64,000 nucleotides of DNA, taken from contig MDYQ01000153.1 of NCBI GenBank assembly GCA_003024175.1, forward strand, positions 1-64,000. Reading direction: 5' to 3'. Shown here in pieces: positions 23,379 to 33,535 of the stretch. The notes under the pieces were generated by a model. That model worked only from the letters and a program-made list of their open reading frames with translations. It was not told the DNA's origin and did not search any database. The DNA is from Planoprotostelium fungivorum (lineage: Eukaryota; Evosea; Variosea; Cavosteliida; Cavosteliaceae). The stretch's first letter is position 1. Each line of letters opens with the position of its first letter. A program made the position numbers and the translations under genes.

Positions 23379-23797
23379 TTGAAGGTCTAAACCCCTGAAC
23401 TCGATGTATCGATCGATAATCGAGCTTTTTCTATCTTTTTTGACATTTGAACCGCTTCCCCTAAAGATGTTCGTTGTGTGCGTGATGAGTTCGTGAGAGC
23501 GTGATGCGCCGTGGGGAGGTTTCTCATCCGATTAGGAAACCTTTACGAGTAGCTGCTATGGAGAATGCACGTGTGTGAAGAAATATGGACTGTATTGAGA
23601 ATGCTTAACTATACATATCACAGATGATCCACACCACATACACACACTCCCGTATCCTTCTCAAGGATGAGCGAAGTATATCTGCGCAAAAGATAGCGAC
23701 ATTTTTATTTAAATACGCTATCGCAAATCGAAGTGAGAGGGAAAACAACGAGCACGTGATGCGATTGGGTGTGATCACATCAAACAATTTAGACACG

Positions 23798-26511
23798 ATG
23801 CTTCGCAGAGCATTATTCTCACGCCCCGTGGTGCATACCGCTTTCCGAAAACATCTTCAGACGGCCAGACGATTTCACACAGTGATTCAACCCTTGCACC
23901 TCTCTCAAGTGTGTCAAACAAGACTGAATCGAGGATGCATTGTGAAGAACATCTCCATCTCATACTCTACTCAATCGAATGATGATGAATTTGAGCCGTT
24001 GGAAGAGATCATCAAAGGTGAAACGACCGTCTTCGTGTATGGCTGAAGACATCGTAGCGTCAGACAATCTGAAGAGAGCCAAGTTGAGTTTCCAAGAAGG
24101 CGATCTAGAGGACGCCATCAGGTGCGTCAGCAAAGAGATCGAACAAAACCCACACTACGACGTATACGTATTGAGGGCTCAATTCTGCGAGGATCTCTAC
24201 CTACACCTCGAATCATCTCGAAAGGTGATTCCTTCGCTGGTGATTGTCGCTGATCAACATCAAGGAGGCAGAAATAGAAGAATCGGATCTGGCCGAGCAA
24301 GAAGTGGCCCAACGGAAGAAGGTGAGTGACTACGTGGTCTTTGATTGATGGAAACAGCTGAGAGACACCATCTTGAATGATCTGGACGAGTTGTTGACGT
24401 TCAATGAGTACCGTGAACAGATTTTGGTGAGGAAAGCGAGGATCTTGTACAATACCTTTCATGATCCACAAGGTGGGTGATGCCGTCGATTTAGAGGTTG
24501 ATGAGAACAGCCAGCATGAAGGTTCTGAAAGAAGCTGAAGAGATGTCACCCGATTCTCACACCGTTCTCATGTCCATGGGACAGTGGTATTCACAAGAGA
24601 AGGTTCGTGTCATCGTTCACATCTACATCATCACCGCACCACATCACCTAATACATCGCGTCTAAATCTCAATCAAATGATAGAAACCCGAAGAAGCTTG
24701 GAAGTATTACAAGAAGGCCTTGGGCGTCACGAACAAGGACGATCATCAGGGTGAGACGTCTCCACGCACATGATCGCACGATCAGATGACTCATCGACAC
24801 AGGGATCTACATCAGAATGGCCATGGCATTCATAAACGCCGAGAAATACAAGGACGCTCTCTCGGTGGTCAATCTTCCATTCGTGAAGAGAGAGGACCTA
24901 CCTTATTACAAATTCAAAATTTCCATCTTCAACCGATGGGAAGAGTGAGTGGTTCAAGAGAGGGATCGACTGAAAGAGACAAGGACAAAGAAACCGATGA
25001 AGAGGGAGGAGATGAGAGAGTGGAGAGAGACATTAGACAGTGCCATCAATGCGTTGGGCGCTACGTTAGACGAAAAGATGGACAGAGCTTCACAAAGCAG
25101 GAGAGACGAACAGTACGATCAGATGTCGAGATTCTATCAAGAGAGATCTTACTGCAATACCCTCCTCGACCTCCACGAAGAAGCGGTCAGGGTGAGCAAA
25201 CGCGCGGAAAATTCTGTCTCAAATCGGAACGCAGGATGCAGACAAGATCATCGAATACGAACCTCAGAGGATCGACGAGGGATTATCTCACAAGGCCAGA
25301 GCTTTATTCTCCATGGGAAAGCAGAAGGAAGCCATGCAGATCTTAGATAAAGCCATCAGCTTGGCCGACGGTACCGATCGAGTGTATCATCATTTGGCTC
25401 TACGCGCGAGACTCAGAAACGAGATGAAAAACTTTGCAGAATCCACGGGTGACTGCAAGAGGGTGAGACGGATGAATGATGAAGAGATTCAGTTTCATCA
25501 GGTCATCGATGGTGGTGCGACTGCCGTACCGAAATCTCTTTATAATCAGATGAAGACGATGAGGTGAGAGGTGTGATGGGAAGATCTGATGGTGATAGGG
25601 CGGAGAACCTCATCGAGCTGTCGAGATACGACGAAGCGGAAGATGCCATCAACGCTCTGATTCACGAGAGGGGGGAGAACAGTTGGGAGTTGTTCTGCCT
25701 GAGAGCCATCGTTTATCACGACCTTCAGAAGGCGAGAGAATGTGTTCGCGATTTTGAGAGGGCGATGAATATCGCACCCAGACGAGTGGAGGACAGATAT
25801 CCACAGGTGAGGATGAGATCGTGATGAGAGGAATTGAAGAGGAGACTGAATGGAACAGGTATACGGTATGATGGGTTCGACATTGAGAGTCGAGACGGAA
25901 GGAAAGGACGATGAACAGACGAAGGCAAAGGCAGAATATTACCTCAAGAAGGCCATAGAGAGAGACGCTAGTAACACAGGTGATCGATCTGTAAGATTCA
26001 TAGATACCATCTATTTAACTTTTCTACAGAATGGTGGATCCAAATGGCCTTGTTGCACCTATCCGATCACAGATACGAGAAATCGATCGAGGACTGTGGT
26101 CACATCTTAGCGATAGACAACAAATGTGCCGACGCTTTTTACATCCGTGCGTGTGCTCGCGGGAACAAGAAGCAATTCGAGGGCGCATTGAAGGACATCG
26201 ATGAGGTATCTATCACCTTTCATTTCGAATGAGATGGCTGACATTTGATTAGACTCTCTTCCTCGATCCAAAATTTGAGGGAGCTACTGAGATCAAGAAG
26301 AAATTATTGGAAGATAGGAGACTCTCATACAGTGAAGCAGGTGAGAGAGTGAAATCGTTTTTCCATTCGTCTATTCTCTTGATCACAATTTGACCCGATA
26401 AAAGGTATTCCTGTGGATGCTGAGGGTAAACCTTCACAGAAATGGGTGGAAGATGCAAAGAAGAAGAAGGCTCTGGGGAGACAAGATCGTCCACAGATCG
26501 ACGGCAAATAA
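23798..26511 (+). CDS. Mitochondrially targeted TPR-repeat protein
   Basis: The N-terminus MLRRALFSRPVVHTAFRKH, continuing TARRFHTV, is rich in Arg, Ser and hydrophobic residues without acids, a typical mitochondrial presequence. After an intron the protein is largely tetratricopeptide repeats, for example NLKRAKLSFQEGDLEDAIRC, EEAWKYYKKALGV, ALFSMGKQKEAMQILDKAI and YEKSIEDCGHILAIDNKCAD, interrupted by a charged segment. It ends DAKKKKALGRQDRPQIDGK. At least ten introns of 40-60 nt. TPRs mediate protein binding, so a role in a mitochondrial complex or in import is likely, but I cannot name an orthologue. Its stop is 25 bases from the convergent ERO1 stop. Confidence 0.7.
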
Positions 26512-26536
26512 AGAACTAAGATAGAGACTCAGTTTA

Positions 26537-28329
26537 TCACATCCACGAAGAGAAAGAAGAAGGAGGAGAAGAGAAGGCGTCGGAGGGGTCGAGGAAGGTG
26601 GTCTGGCTGACACCAAAGGAATTCTTCAGGAACTCGATGGAGTTGGAAAATTGTCTTGCCGTCACAACGAGGGCAATCACTTCGTTTCTCTGCAGGTGTC
26701 TGCCGATCTCCATGGCATCGACACCTGTGCATCGTTTATTCACGATGTCATGTTTGATTGTTGGAGATCATGATGTGATGTGATGTGCGGTCGATGATGT
26801 GATGTGATGTGGTGGAAGAATAAAACAATAGATACTGACCTGAAAATAAAATTTTGAGGGCAGTGCCCAATCCAAGTACTTGTAATTTCGAATAGACTCT
26901 ACACTTTTCACACGTCACGCAATCCTGACCCCTTCAGTCACAATTCCACAACAAGACGCACCGTGATCATGCTGATGTTCCTAAAGTGCTGTCTGAACTG
27001 CCTCTTGATCATGTCCTTCTGTGGATCGTTGAACATGGTCGATTCATCAAAATTGGGTGAACACAATAGATCTGTCTGTAATAGACGATCGATGAGCTGT
27101 CTGGCCTGTCGATCTTGTTCTTCGTCTCCAGTGTGATAAGAATACGTTCTCAGCACGGGCTCCACCTTACTCATGGCCCTGTCGTAACGTGAGGGACAAT
27201 TCCCGTGGGAGATGTACGTCGGACGTACGCATCGTGGATCGATTATATGAGATCACCTGAGGAGGAAGAGGAAAGCAAAGTATAGATTTCTGATTCTACT
27301 GGGATCTCTGTGGATTCTCTGCTCGTAGATGGCGTAGTTGTGTATCCAGTTACCGTTGGCATCGATCTCGTTGTGATGAGCGATGTGCGTGTTGATGCTG
27401 GCGTGCATCCCTGAGACTAATCGGAAGAAGACTCTCTCTTCCAGACACATCGAGTCCACCGTTCCTTTGAAACAATTTTCCTTCGTTTTCGTCAGACGAC
27501 ATACATGTGTGAAGGAGACCATCATCGATGATGATAATGATGATGTACCTGATAGATCTGATCCCATACGAGCCGACCATCGTAACCCGTATTACCCTCG
27601 GGATATCTCTGTAGGTCGACGTAAGACATGGGACCAGTGGAGTGGTCCTCCGCTTCTGTCCACATGTCCTTATCTGTGTCTCTCCATTTGACAAAGTCAA
27701 GCGGCGTCGTAACATCCACTAGATCTGTCTTCTCGTCCTTCCAACATTCTGGAACCTGATCTCGTGTCATTTCGTGATGATTCATCATCATGATGCTGAC
27801 CTCATCGTCTCTGCAGACATCGATAGAACAGCCGGGCTTCATGCACATGGCTTGAGTGGCCCAAAAAGGACAAGTGCCCTCCAGATGAACTTTGAAGTAA
27901 CGGAAGAATTTGAGTTTCTGATCGTGATCAGGAGATGACACTTGGATGACAGAGACGGTGAAATGTACGATGACGATGACTCACCGCTAATTGGTTGAGG
28001 ATGGGATTGATATCTTCGTAATTTGAAGATGAGACGGTTTTGATGGAGCAGCAACAGTCGTCAACGATAGACTCTTGAGGAATGGCCAAGTTGAAGAGAT
28101 TCCTTGATATCTCCATCTGTTGTGGATCCAATTCGTTACATGTGTCTCTATTCTCCTCGTCCGCTCGGCTCAATATGTCACCTGAACTATTATGCTGCTC
28201 TCTCGTCTTCTCCTTGATCCCTAATTGAACTCCTTCTTTTCCATCTCGGATGCTGACGTCAGCTGATGTGAACAGTGGTTGTATACAGAGAAGTATACAG
28301 AAGATACAGCATCGCCAGTAGCCTCTCAT
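26537..28329 (-). CDS. ERO1: ERO1 endoplasmic reticulum oxidoreductin
   Basis: ERO1 is the FAD-dependent sulfhydryl oxidase that re-oxidises protein disulfide isomerase in the ER lumen. The N-terminus [20 protein letters not shown] is a signal peptide. Conserved blocks follow: [69 protein letters not shown] and the core [19 protein letters not shown] followed by TALKILF, which holds the CxxC active site near the flavin. The helix [15 protein letters not shown] is near the C-terminus. Introns are short GT-AG. The gene converges on the TPR gene and diverges from the DUF72 gene 105 bases away. Confidence 0.93.
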
Positions 28330-28434
28330 CACTCGTCTTCAATTTTGTTGTGACACGGCGGAAAATCACAGACACTCTACAACGCTCGTCCACGTGACCA
28401 ACGACACATCACAAAGACCAACACGACAGAGAGC
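28330..28434. promoter_or_regulatory. Short bidirectional promoter between ERO1 and the DUF72 gene
   Basis: Only 105 bases separate the two divergent start codons. The interval contains CTACAACG and CACGTGAC words but no clear TATA box. Both promoters and 5' leaders must lie here or overlap the genes, so shared regulation is likely. Confidence 0.5.
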
Positions 28435-30364
28435 ATGAGCAATATGAAAAGAGAAGAAGATGACACAGGAAAGAGAGAATGCGAGAGATGTGGAGGCCTA
28501 GTGACCAGAGAAGTTGGTACAGACAATACACAATGTGTGAACTGCACGAATCAGAGAACCGAAGTAAGAACGTCCTGCATAGTCCCTCTTTCCTTCTATG
28601 ATATGTCGTCGCACAGTCACCGGATGATTACTGATTCATCTCAGAGGCCATCTCCCTCAACGACAAAACAAGAGTCTAAACCTTCAGTACGTCTTTCTGT
28701 ATACGATAAATCTCCTCGTTGATCAACAACAGATCACACCACTTCTCGTCGCAGGAGTATGCAGCTGGACCGATCCAGATCTGACCTCCTCCGGAAAATT
28801 CTATCCTTCCACCGTCAAGAACAACATGGACAAGTTAGAGTTTTATTCCCGTGATGAGCTGTGATCACCTCATCTTCTTCTCATCGATGCAGGAAAATTT
28901 CCTTGTGTAGAGATCGACATGTCTACGTACGCTATTCCTTCGTCAGCGCAGTGCCAAAAATGGTCCAAAGTGAGACGATGAGTCATCATCTACCACCCAA
29001 CACGATCATCAGGCAACCCATAAAGGATTCACATTCCACGTCAAAGCGTTTCAACTGTTCACTCAACTCAGTTGTGACATGGCTTCCCTCCCTCAGGTAT
29101 GTCACCATCGACACCATCACCATACCGTCACATCTGATCCTTTTAAGGTCATACGAAGCCACATCGAAGGAGATTCAAAGAGTCACGTTCATATCGGTGG
29201 CAATGACGGAAGAGAGAGGATCGAATACTCGAAACTGTCCGAAGCCTCGCGAGACAAATTGTGGGAACACTACAACGAGTCCATCCATCCGTTACACGAG
29301 GCGGGGAAGGTGAAGGGAGACGAAGAGAAGACCCTGAAGACATACAGATGGGAGTCGTTCTCTTTCAATTCGCACCCAACGTCGATCCTTCTACTGATCT
29401 GGGAAGAAATCACATCCTATCGTGCAGACGAGGTGAAGTAGTGATCCATCGAGTGAGAAATAGACACTGTCAGGTCTCGACGAGAAGTACAGGATGGTTG
29501 TCGAGTTCAGGAGCAACGCTTGGATGACGGACGGTGGAGTCTACCATGATACGATCCAATGGCTGAGAGATCATCACGTGCCACTCGCCTCTGTCGATGA
29601 GATCGTCGACACAGATCATCCGTCCGAAGAAGTGAAGAGAGAGGTGAGATCTTCGAGATGACTCATCACGATGATGACGCAGATCAGTGTGAAACGTATC
29701 AGGCTGTCGTGGATGAGGTGAGATCACGTTCGGTGGACGGATAATGAGGGAGGGAAGGTGTTGAGAGAAGATGAAATGGCCGTGGGAACGTCAGGGAAGA
29801 CATCGAATATCAGGAGAGATCGACCTCTCGCCCTAGTTTACACCCACGGTGACTTTCTCTACGTCAGAGTGCACAGAAGGAAGGGAAACAACAGGTGGTA
29901 GACGTATAGAGAGTGGCGTGTGTCTCTGACGATTCACACAGGAAGATGTCAGAGGAAGAGCTGAAAGATTGGAGTCATCGGCTGCATCACGTCGTGAAGA
30001 AGGTGGAAGGACCTCTTACTGTATATCTGTTGATGAACACCCATCACGATAACCAATCGGTAGAGAATGCAGAGAGGTGAGGAAGATGATGATGGAGGTG
30101 GAGCTGATCGAGATGAGATTCACGGATGAGATGATGGATTGGAGTCTTCAGTGGAGGAAACAGTTTGATGAAGCGAAGGGTTCTCTCATGATGTTCTTGA
30201 AGCAGGGCAACGATGGGAAGGTGTGTGGAGGTAGAGGTGAGAGCTGAAAGGAACAGGTGAAGAAGGAAGAGGGAGGGGAGAGGGTGGAGAAGAGGGAGGC
30301 ACCCAAGTTGGAGTCACCCGTGAAGAAGAAGAGGACGATCGATAGTTTCTTCAAGAAGATGTAG
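28435..30364 (+). CDS. DUF72/YecE protein with zinc ribbon and PIP-box-like tail
   Basis: The N-terminus has CERCGG and CVNC, 19 residues apart, a zinc ribbon. The DUF72 TIM-barrel domain follows: VAGVCSWTDPDLTSSGKFYP, LEFYSRKFPCVEIDMSTYAI, FHVKAFQLF, GVVLFQFAPNVDPS, RMVVEFRSNAW and LYVRVHRRKGNNRW. The C-terminus is Lys/Glu-rich and ends KKKRTIDSFFKKM, which resembles a PCNA-interacting peptide (Qxx-aliphatic-xx-FF) with Lys in place of Gln. DUF72 proteins have no established enzymatic role; bacterial members are often near DNA-repair genes (my recollection). Zinc ribbon and PIP-like tail suggest a nuclear DNA-associated job. Many introns; exon edges in the last third are approximate. Confidence 0.78.
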
Positions 30365-30471
30365 AGATGTAAGATGGTCTGTGTGCCGATGTGAAGGATA
30401 AATTCGTTAAGGTTTGCGAAAGATTTTCAGGGTTTAGGGTTTAGTTTTTACGGAGCGTGTCATCACATCTG

Positions 30472-31066
30472 ATGTCCGAGCAGGGAATCAAGATCGCGGG
30501 AGAGTTGAGTGTATACTATGGACTGGAGAGTCTGTTAGAGATTTCCGATTTGGCCGATCAAGTCGTTCAACTCATCAGACAGAACTTCGATGTGGAATCA
30601 GATGAGCCATCCCAATCAACAAAAGACTTCTTGTTGGACGTGTGTAGCTATCATGAGCCCAATCAGATATATTGGTATGTCTTCAAGGATGGACACAGAC
30701 TGTTAGCCGTATGCGCAGGAAATGTGAGCGAATGGGCCATATCACAAGACATTATCCAACGAAATCAAACAGTTGTATCCTTCTGCCGTTGGACAGAAGA
30801 TGTTTCTTCTCAACCTGTGTGTCCAGAAGGATCTTCAAGGCCTTGGCCTCGGAACACAGTTTCTCCTTTCCATCGGCCGCGACACACTGTCCAGAGGTGT
30901 AACGAAGATCATCGGTGCCGTGGATGCAAAGAACGAGAGACTTCACCGTCTCTATCAGACCATTGGCGCCAGATTACTTCCTCCTACATCGATCAGCTCA
31001 GATCGGACTCAAAGACTGGTTCGATTTGAAGCTGATATCGAACAAGCGCTCGCTCGATTCTTATAG
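30472..31066 (+). CDS. GNAT-family N-acetyltransferase
   Basis: Two exons joined across a GTGAG intron (about 30724-30772). The first starts MSEQGIKIAGELSVYYGLE and carries the substrate lobe, including NQIYWYVFKDGHRLLAVCAG. The second opens LYPSAVGQKMFLLNLCVQ and contains motif A, QKDLQGLGLGTQFLL, matching the acetyl-CoA pyrophosphate-binding pattern QxxGxG. It continues IIGAVDAKNERLHRLYQTIG, the motif B helix seen in many GNATs. The substrate (small amine or protein) cannot be told. The ATG at 30472 was chosen because the upstream in-frame start would be GTG. Confidence 0.78.
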
Positions 31067-32048
31067 AAAGAATGTTCTTAGAGTCACGCGTCGCTGGATG
31101 ATGTGGGTATCCACACAGAGACGATCCATGATGACACAAACAGGTGATTCGATTTGATGCAGGCCAGAGTGTAGGCGTACGATTGGTCCCACAGGTTTCT
31201 GAAGAACTGAAGGAATGGGATTGAAAGATTCCGTTGTCGACACAATTTTATTGTACATAAAGAAGCGATTCGACGGAACATCATCCTTCACCTGCCTCTT
31301 CATCTTCCGCGGTTGTGGTCCTGCACTCTTTGCATCGTTTCTCTTGGAAAACAAGAACAAGTGAGACGTCATGTTGGAAGGAAGTCCGGCGCATCATCCA
31401 CAACACGATGAAGATGTGATCTGTTCGATGATGAAATATTCAAATGGTTGATCGACTCGTGTCATTGTCTCTGCCGTCCAAATTGTAACAGATCTCTTCG
31501 GGAAGGGTGTCCACCTGCGAACTGGATGTAACATTCCTGCTGAATTCACCGAAATAAATCTGTTCTTATCGTTCTGGTGGTTGTAAAAGGTGGATGCGCG
31601 CGCAAAATTTTTCATTTTTCAAAAAGGGTCCGAGCGCGGCATCACGCATCCCAACCAACCGCATGGTCTATCCTCTATCCAACAAGTGGCACAAGCTGTG
31701 AAAGGAAGGATAACAAGAGCGTAGTCCCTCCCTCGAAGTTCTCCCACCCCAGTCCTTTCTCTACCATTTTCTCAAGTCTTCCCTCTTAGACTCTCAAGTC
31801 TTCCCAACGAACTCGTAAGGCCCTCTACACCCTCCTGCTTCTGTCTTTCTTCACAATCAAATCATATCGAATCGACATTCTTCAAACCTTCTCATCTCCT
31901 CTCACGAAGACTCTAAGTGCCTTCTATGACCCTTCTAACGCTGACGCAGGTGAATTCGGACCGAATTTGATTCGAGGGGCGGGAAATCATCGCCCACAAT
32001 TATTGTAGACCACTTTAACGGCTCGTTCACACTGCCGTCCTCCCCCAG
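31067..32048. other. Region between GNAT and U2 snRNA; weak minus-strand ORFs
   Basis: Minus-strand frames at 31061-31372 (103 codons) and 31394-31615 (73 codons, starting MKNFARASTFYNHQ) could be exons of one small gene, since a GT-AG join between them is possible. I recognise no domain, and the first overlaps the GNAT stop. From 31640 to the U2 gene I see no coding frame. The last 150 bases should hold the U2 promoter. Confidence 0.35.
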
Positions 32049-32275
32049 AGCATCTTCTCGGCTTTTTAAAGCTTAGATCAAGGTGGGCTGCGGCTTTTTT
32101 GACCATCATACATCATCATCATCTCTTCATTGCTAATTCGCGCCTAGTGTAGTATCTGTTCTTATCAGTTTAGTCGACTGATAGCCCTGGGTACTCCAGG
32201 GCATCCGACTAAATTAATTTTTCTCTCGGGTGAGAGGATCAACACCGGAGCTTGCGAAGGTACCTCTTACACGGA
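32049..32275 (+). ncRNA. U2 spliceosomal snRNA gene, interrupted by an intron
   Basis: The 5' part reads CTTCTCGGC...GCTTAGATCAAG, the U2 stem I and U6-pairing region. The second part begins TGTAGTATCTGTTCTTATCAG, the branch-site recognition sequence GTAGTA and stem IIa. It continues with the GCCCTGG...CCAGGGC stem IIb, a CGACTAAA that can pair with the stem IIa loop TTTAGTCG, an Sm-like site AATTTTTC, and a CTCTC-GGGT-GAGAG hairpin. In other eukaryotes AGATCAAG is joined directly to TGTAGTATC. Here 65 bases separate them. Both ends of the transcript are approximate. Confidence 0.88.
32083..32147 (+). other. 65-nt GT-AG intron-like insertion in U2 snRNA
   Basis: The insert starts GTGGGCTG and ends CGCCTAG, with TGCTAATTC about 12 bases before the AG as a plausible branch site. 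Removing it exactly rebuilds the universally conserved AAGATCAAGTGTAGTATCTG. Size and ends match the protein-gene introns in this window. Position corresponds to after nucleotide 31 of human U2 by my count. Confidence 0.82.
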
Positions 32276-32950
32276 TGAATTCAGCATTGCACTGAAGCTG
32301 ACTTTCGTCCACCGTTCAAATAATCAAAAGATACGAAAATACAAGAAAATCGTCCAGAAACGATTGAGCGAACATACAACGAGGTAAATTACTCGTGGTA
32401 CAAAAAGTGAGTGATCGGGATGAAATGATGGACATCAGATGAAGAGCCAATACGAAGAACGAGAGGTGAGTGATGATCGATGTGGTATGACGAAGGAGCG
32501 TGCATCATGTGAAGCATCGACGTGAAAATCGTTGCCTGAATCAGGGAAGATAGACAGGATGAGTGTAGAGATCACCCAACTAATGCGATGATCGGAGCGA
32601 TCGAGTTGCACAATCCCATATAGAAATAATAAAGGATTTTCCTTTCCACCATTGTTTGAAAGGATATTCGTTTGCTCCACTTTTATTGTGCACTGCAGTC
32701 GTGAGATTCATCCAATACGATTCAGTGGGCTCGCTTCGTATCCTCTGTCCATGATCCGTTCCATATTATGTCGAAGTGATGACTCGGTCGAACACACGAC
32801 AAATTCATGATCTTCATCGTCACTGGTTGACAGACGTACGATGTTTCACGATTCAAGTGCAGTGAGGGGAATCTACTTCATCGCGGGCGATTGACATCAT
32901 CGATGCAATTGCAATTTCTGTTCGTCATTACCCACGTGTGACATCAAAAA
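32276..32950. other. Non-coding stretch between U2 and 5S copy B
   Basis: Only an 81-codon minus-strand frame (32435-32680) without recognisable features is present. I see no gene, tRNA or repeat that I can support. Confidence 0.4.
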
Positions 32951-33067
32951 GCTACGACACGATGGGTTCCTGCGTGGTCGCCCACCGCGGTACTGGCATC
33001 GCCCATGTTTGCTTACCTTACGAGTTCGGAATGGGATCGTGGGTGTTCAAGCAGGTATGATCGTAAC
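32951..33067 (-). rRNA. 5S rRNA gene, copy B
   Basis: The 117-nt minus-strand sequence starts GTTACGATCATACCTGC and contains CCGAACTCGTAAGGTAAGC and the CGGTGGGCGACC segment. The 3' end reads GTGTCGTAGC followed by TTTTT. It differs from copy A at many loop and stem positions while keeping the fold, so the copies are not homogenised. Confidence 0.9.
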
Positions 33068-33277
33068 TATCTAGACTGTTGACTTCGACCATTGAAAACG
33101 CAATAGAGCGACAGCACTCAATCAGATGATGTCTCTTCTGCATATCTCTCACTGTTGGTACAGCTGATCGATACGTAGCAAGACACCTTCTGCATATGTT
33201 GGCTCATCCAATTCGTGTACGGCTCATCGTCCATGAAGAATGGTCGCCGCTTGACCACTTGTGACTGCAAAAGGAGT

Positions 33278-33361
33278 GCATCCGCCGGGAATCGAACCCG
33301 GTTCGCCTGCTGACCTCGAAATTGATGGAAGGCAGACATCATACCATTAGACCACGAATGC
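33278..33361 (-). tRNA. tRNA-Gly(UCC) with 14-nt intron
   Basis: The mature part is the same as the tRNA-Gly at 7713, including the A box, anticodon UCC and B box. Here a 14-base insert (TCAATTTCGAGGTC on the minus strand) follows the base after the anticodon, the canonical position 37/38 for a tRNA intron. Total length is 84 against 70. The T-rich trailer after the acceptor end is also similar to that of the first copy. Confidence 0.92.
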
Positions 33362-33535
33362 TTGACTCCCGACGATGACATTTCGATTGATGTATTATCA
33401 ATGATTGCGATCGCCCGCGTAGCTCTCTATCTGTATGTAAATCAGGATACAATGCGCTGTCCAAGTGTTTCCACTAGTTTCGATTCAATGTGACACATAA
33501 GGCGTTTATGTAAGTTGAATGCAGTTTCCAGGAGA

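Noticed and set aside
31061-31615. Small split minus-strand gene next to GNAT
   Set aside because: The join is possible but there is no domain, and it overlaps the end of the GNAT gene. Kept only as a note in the interval entry.
32083-32147. U2 insert as a separate small RNA or as a U4 fragment
   Set aside because: A TTGCTAATT word recalls U4, but the rest does not match, and exact GT-AG removal rebuilding the U2 core is the better explanation.
32655-32672. ATATCCTTT on the minus strand as another U12 donor
   Set aside because: No U12 branch site or in-frame exon lies at a suitable distance, and the area has no convincing gene.
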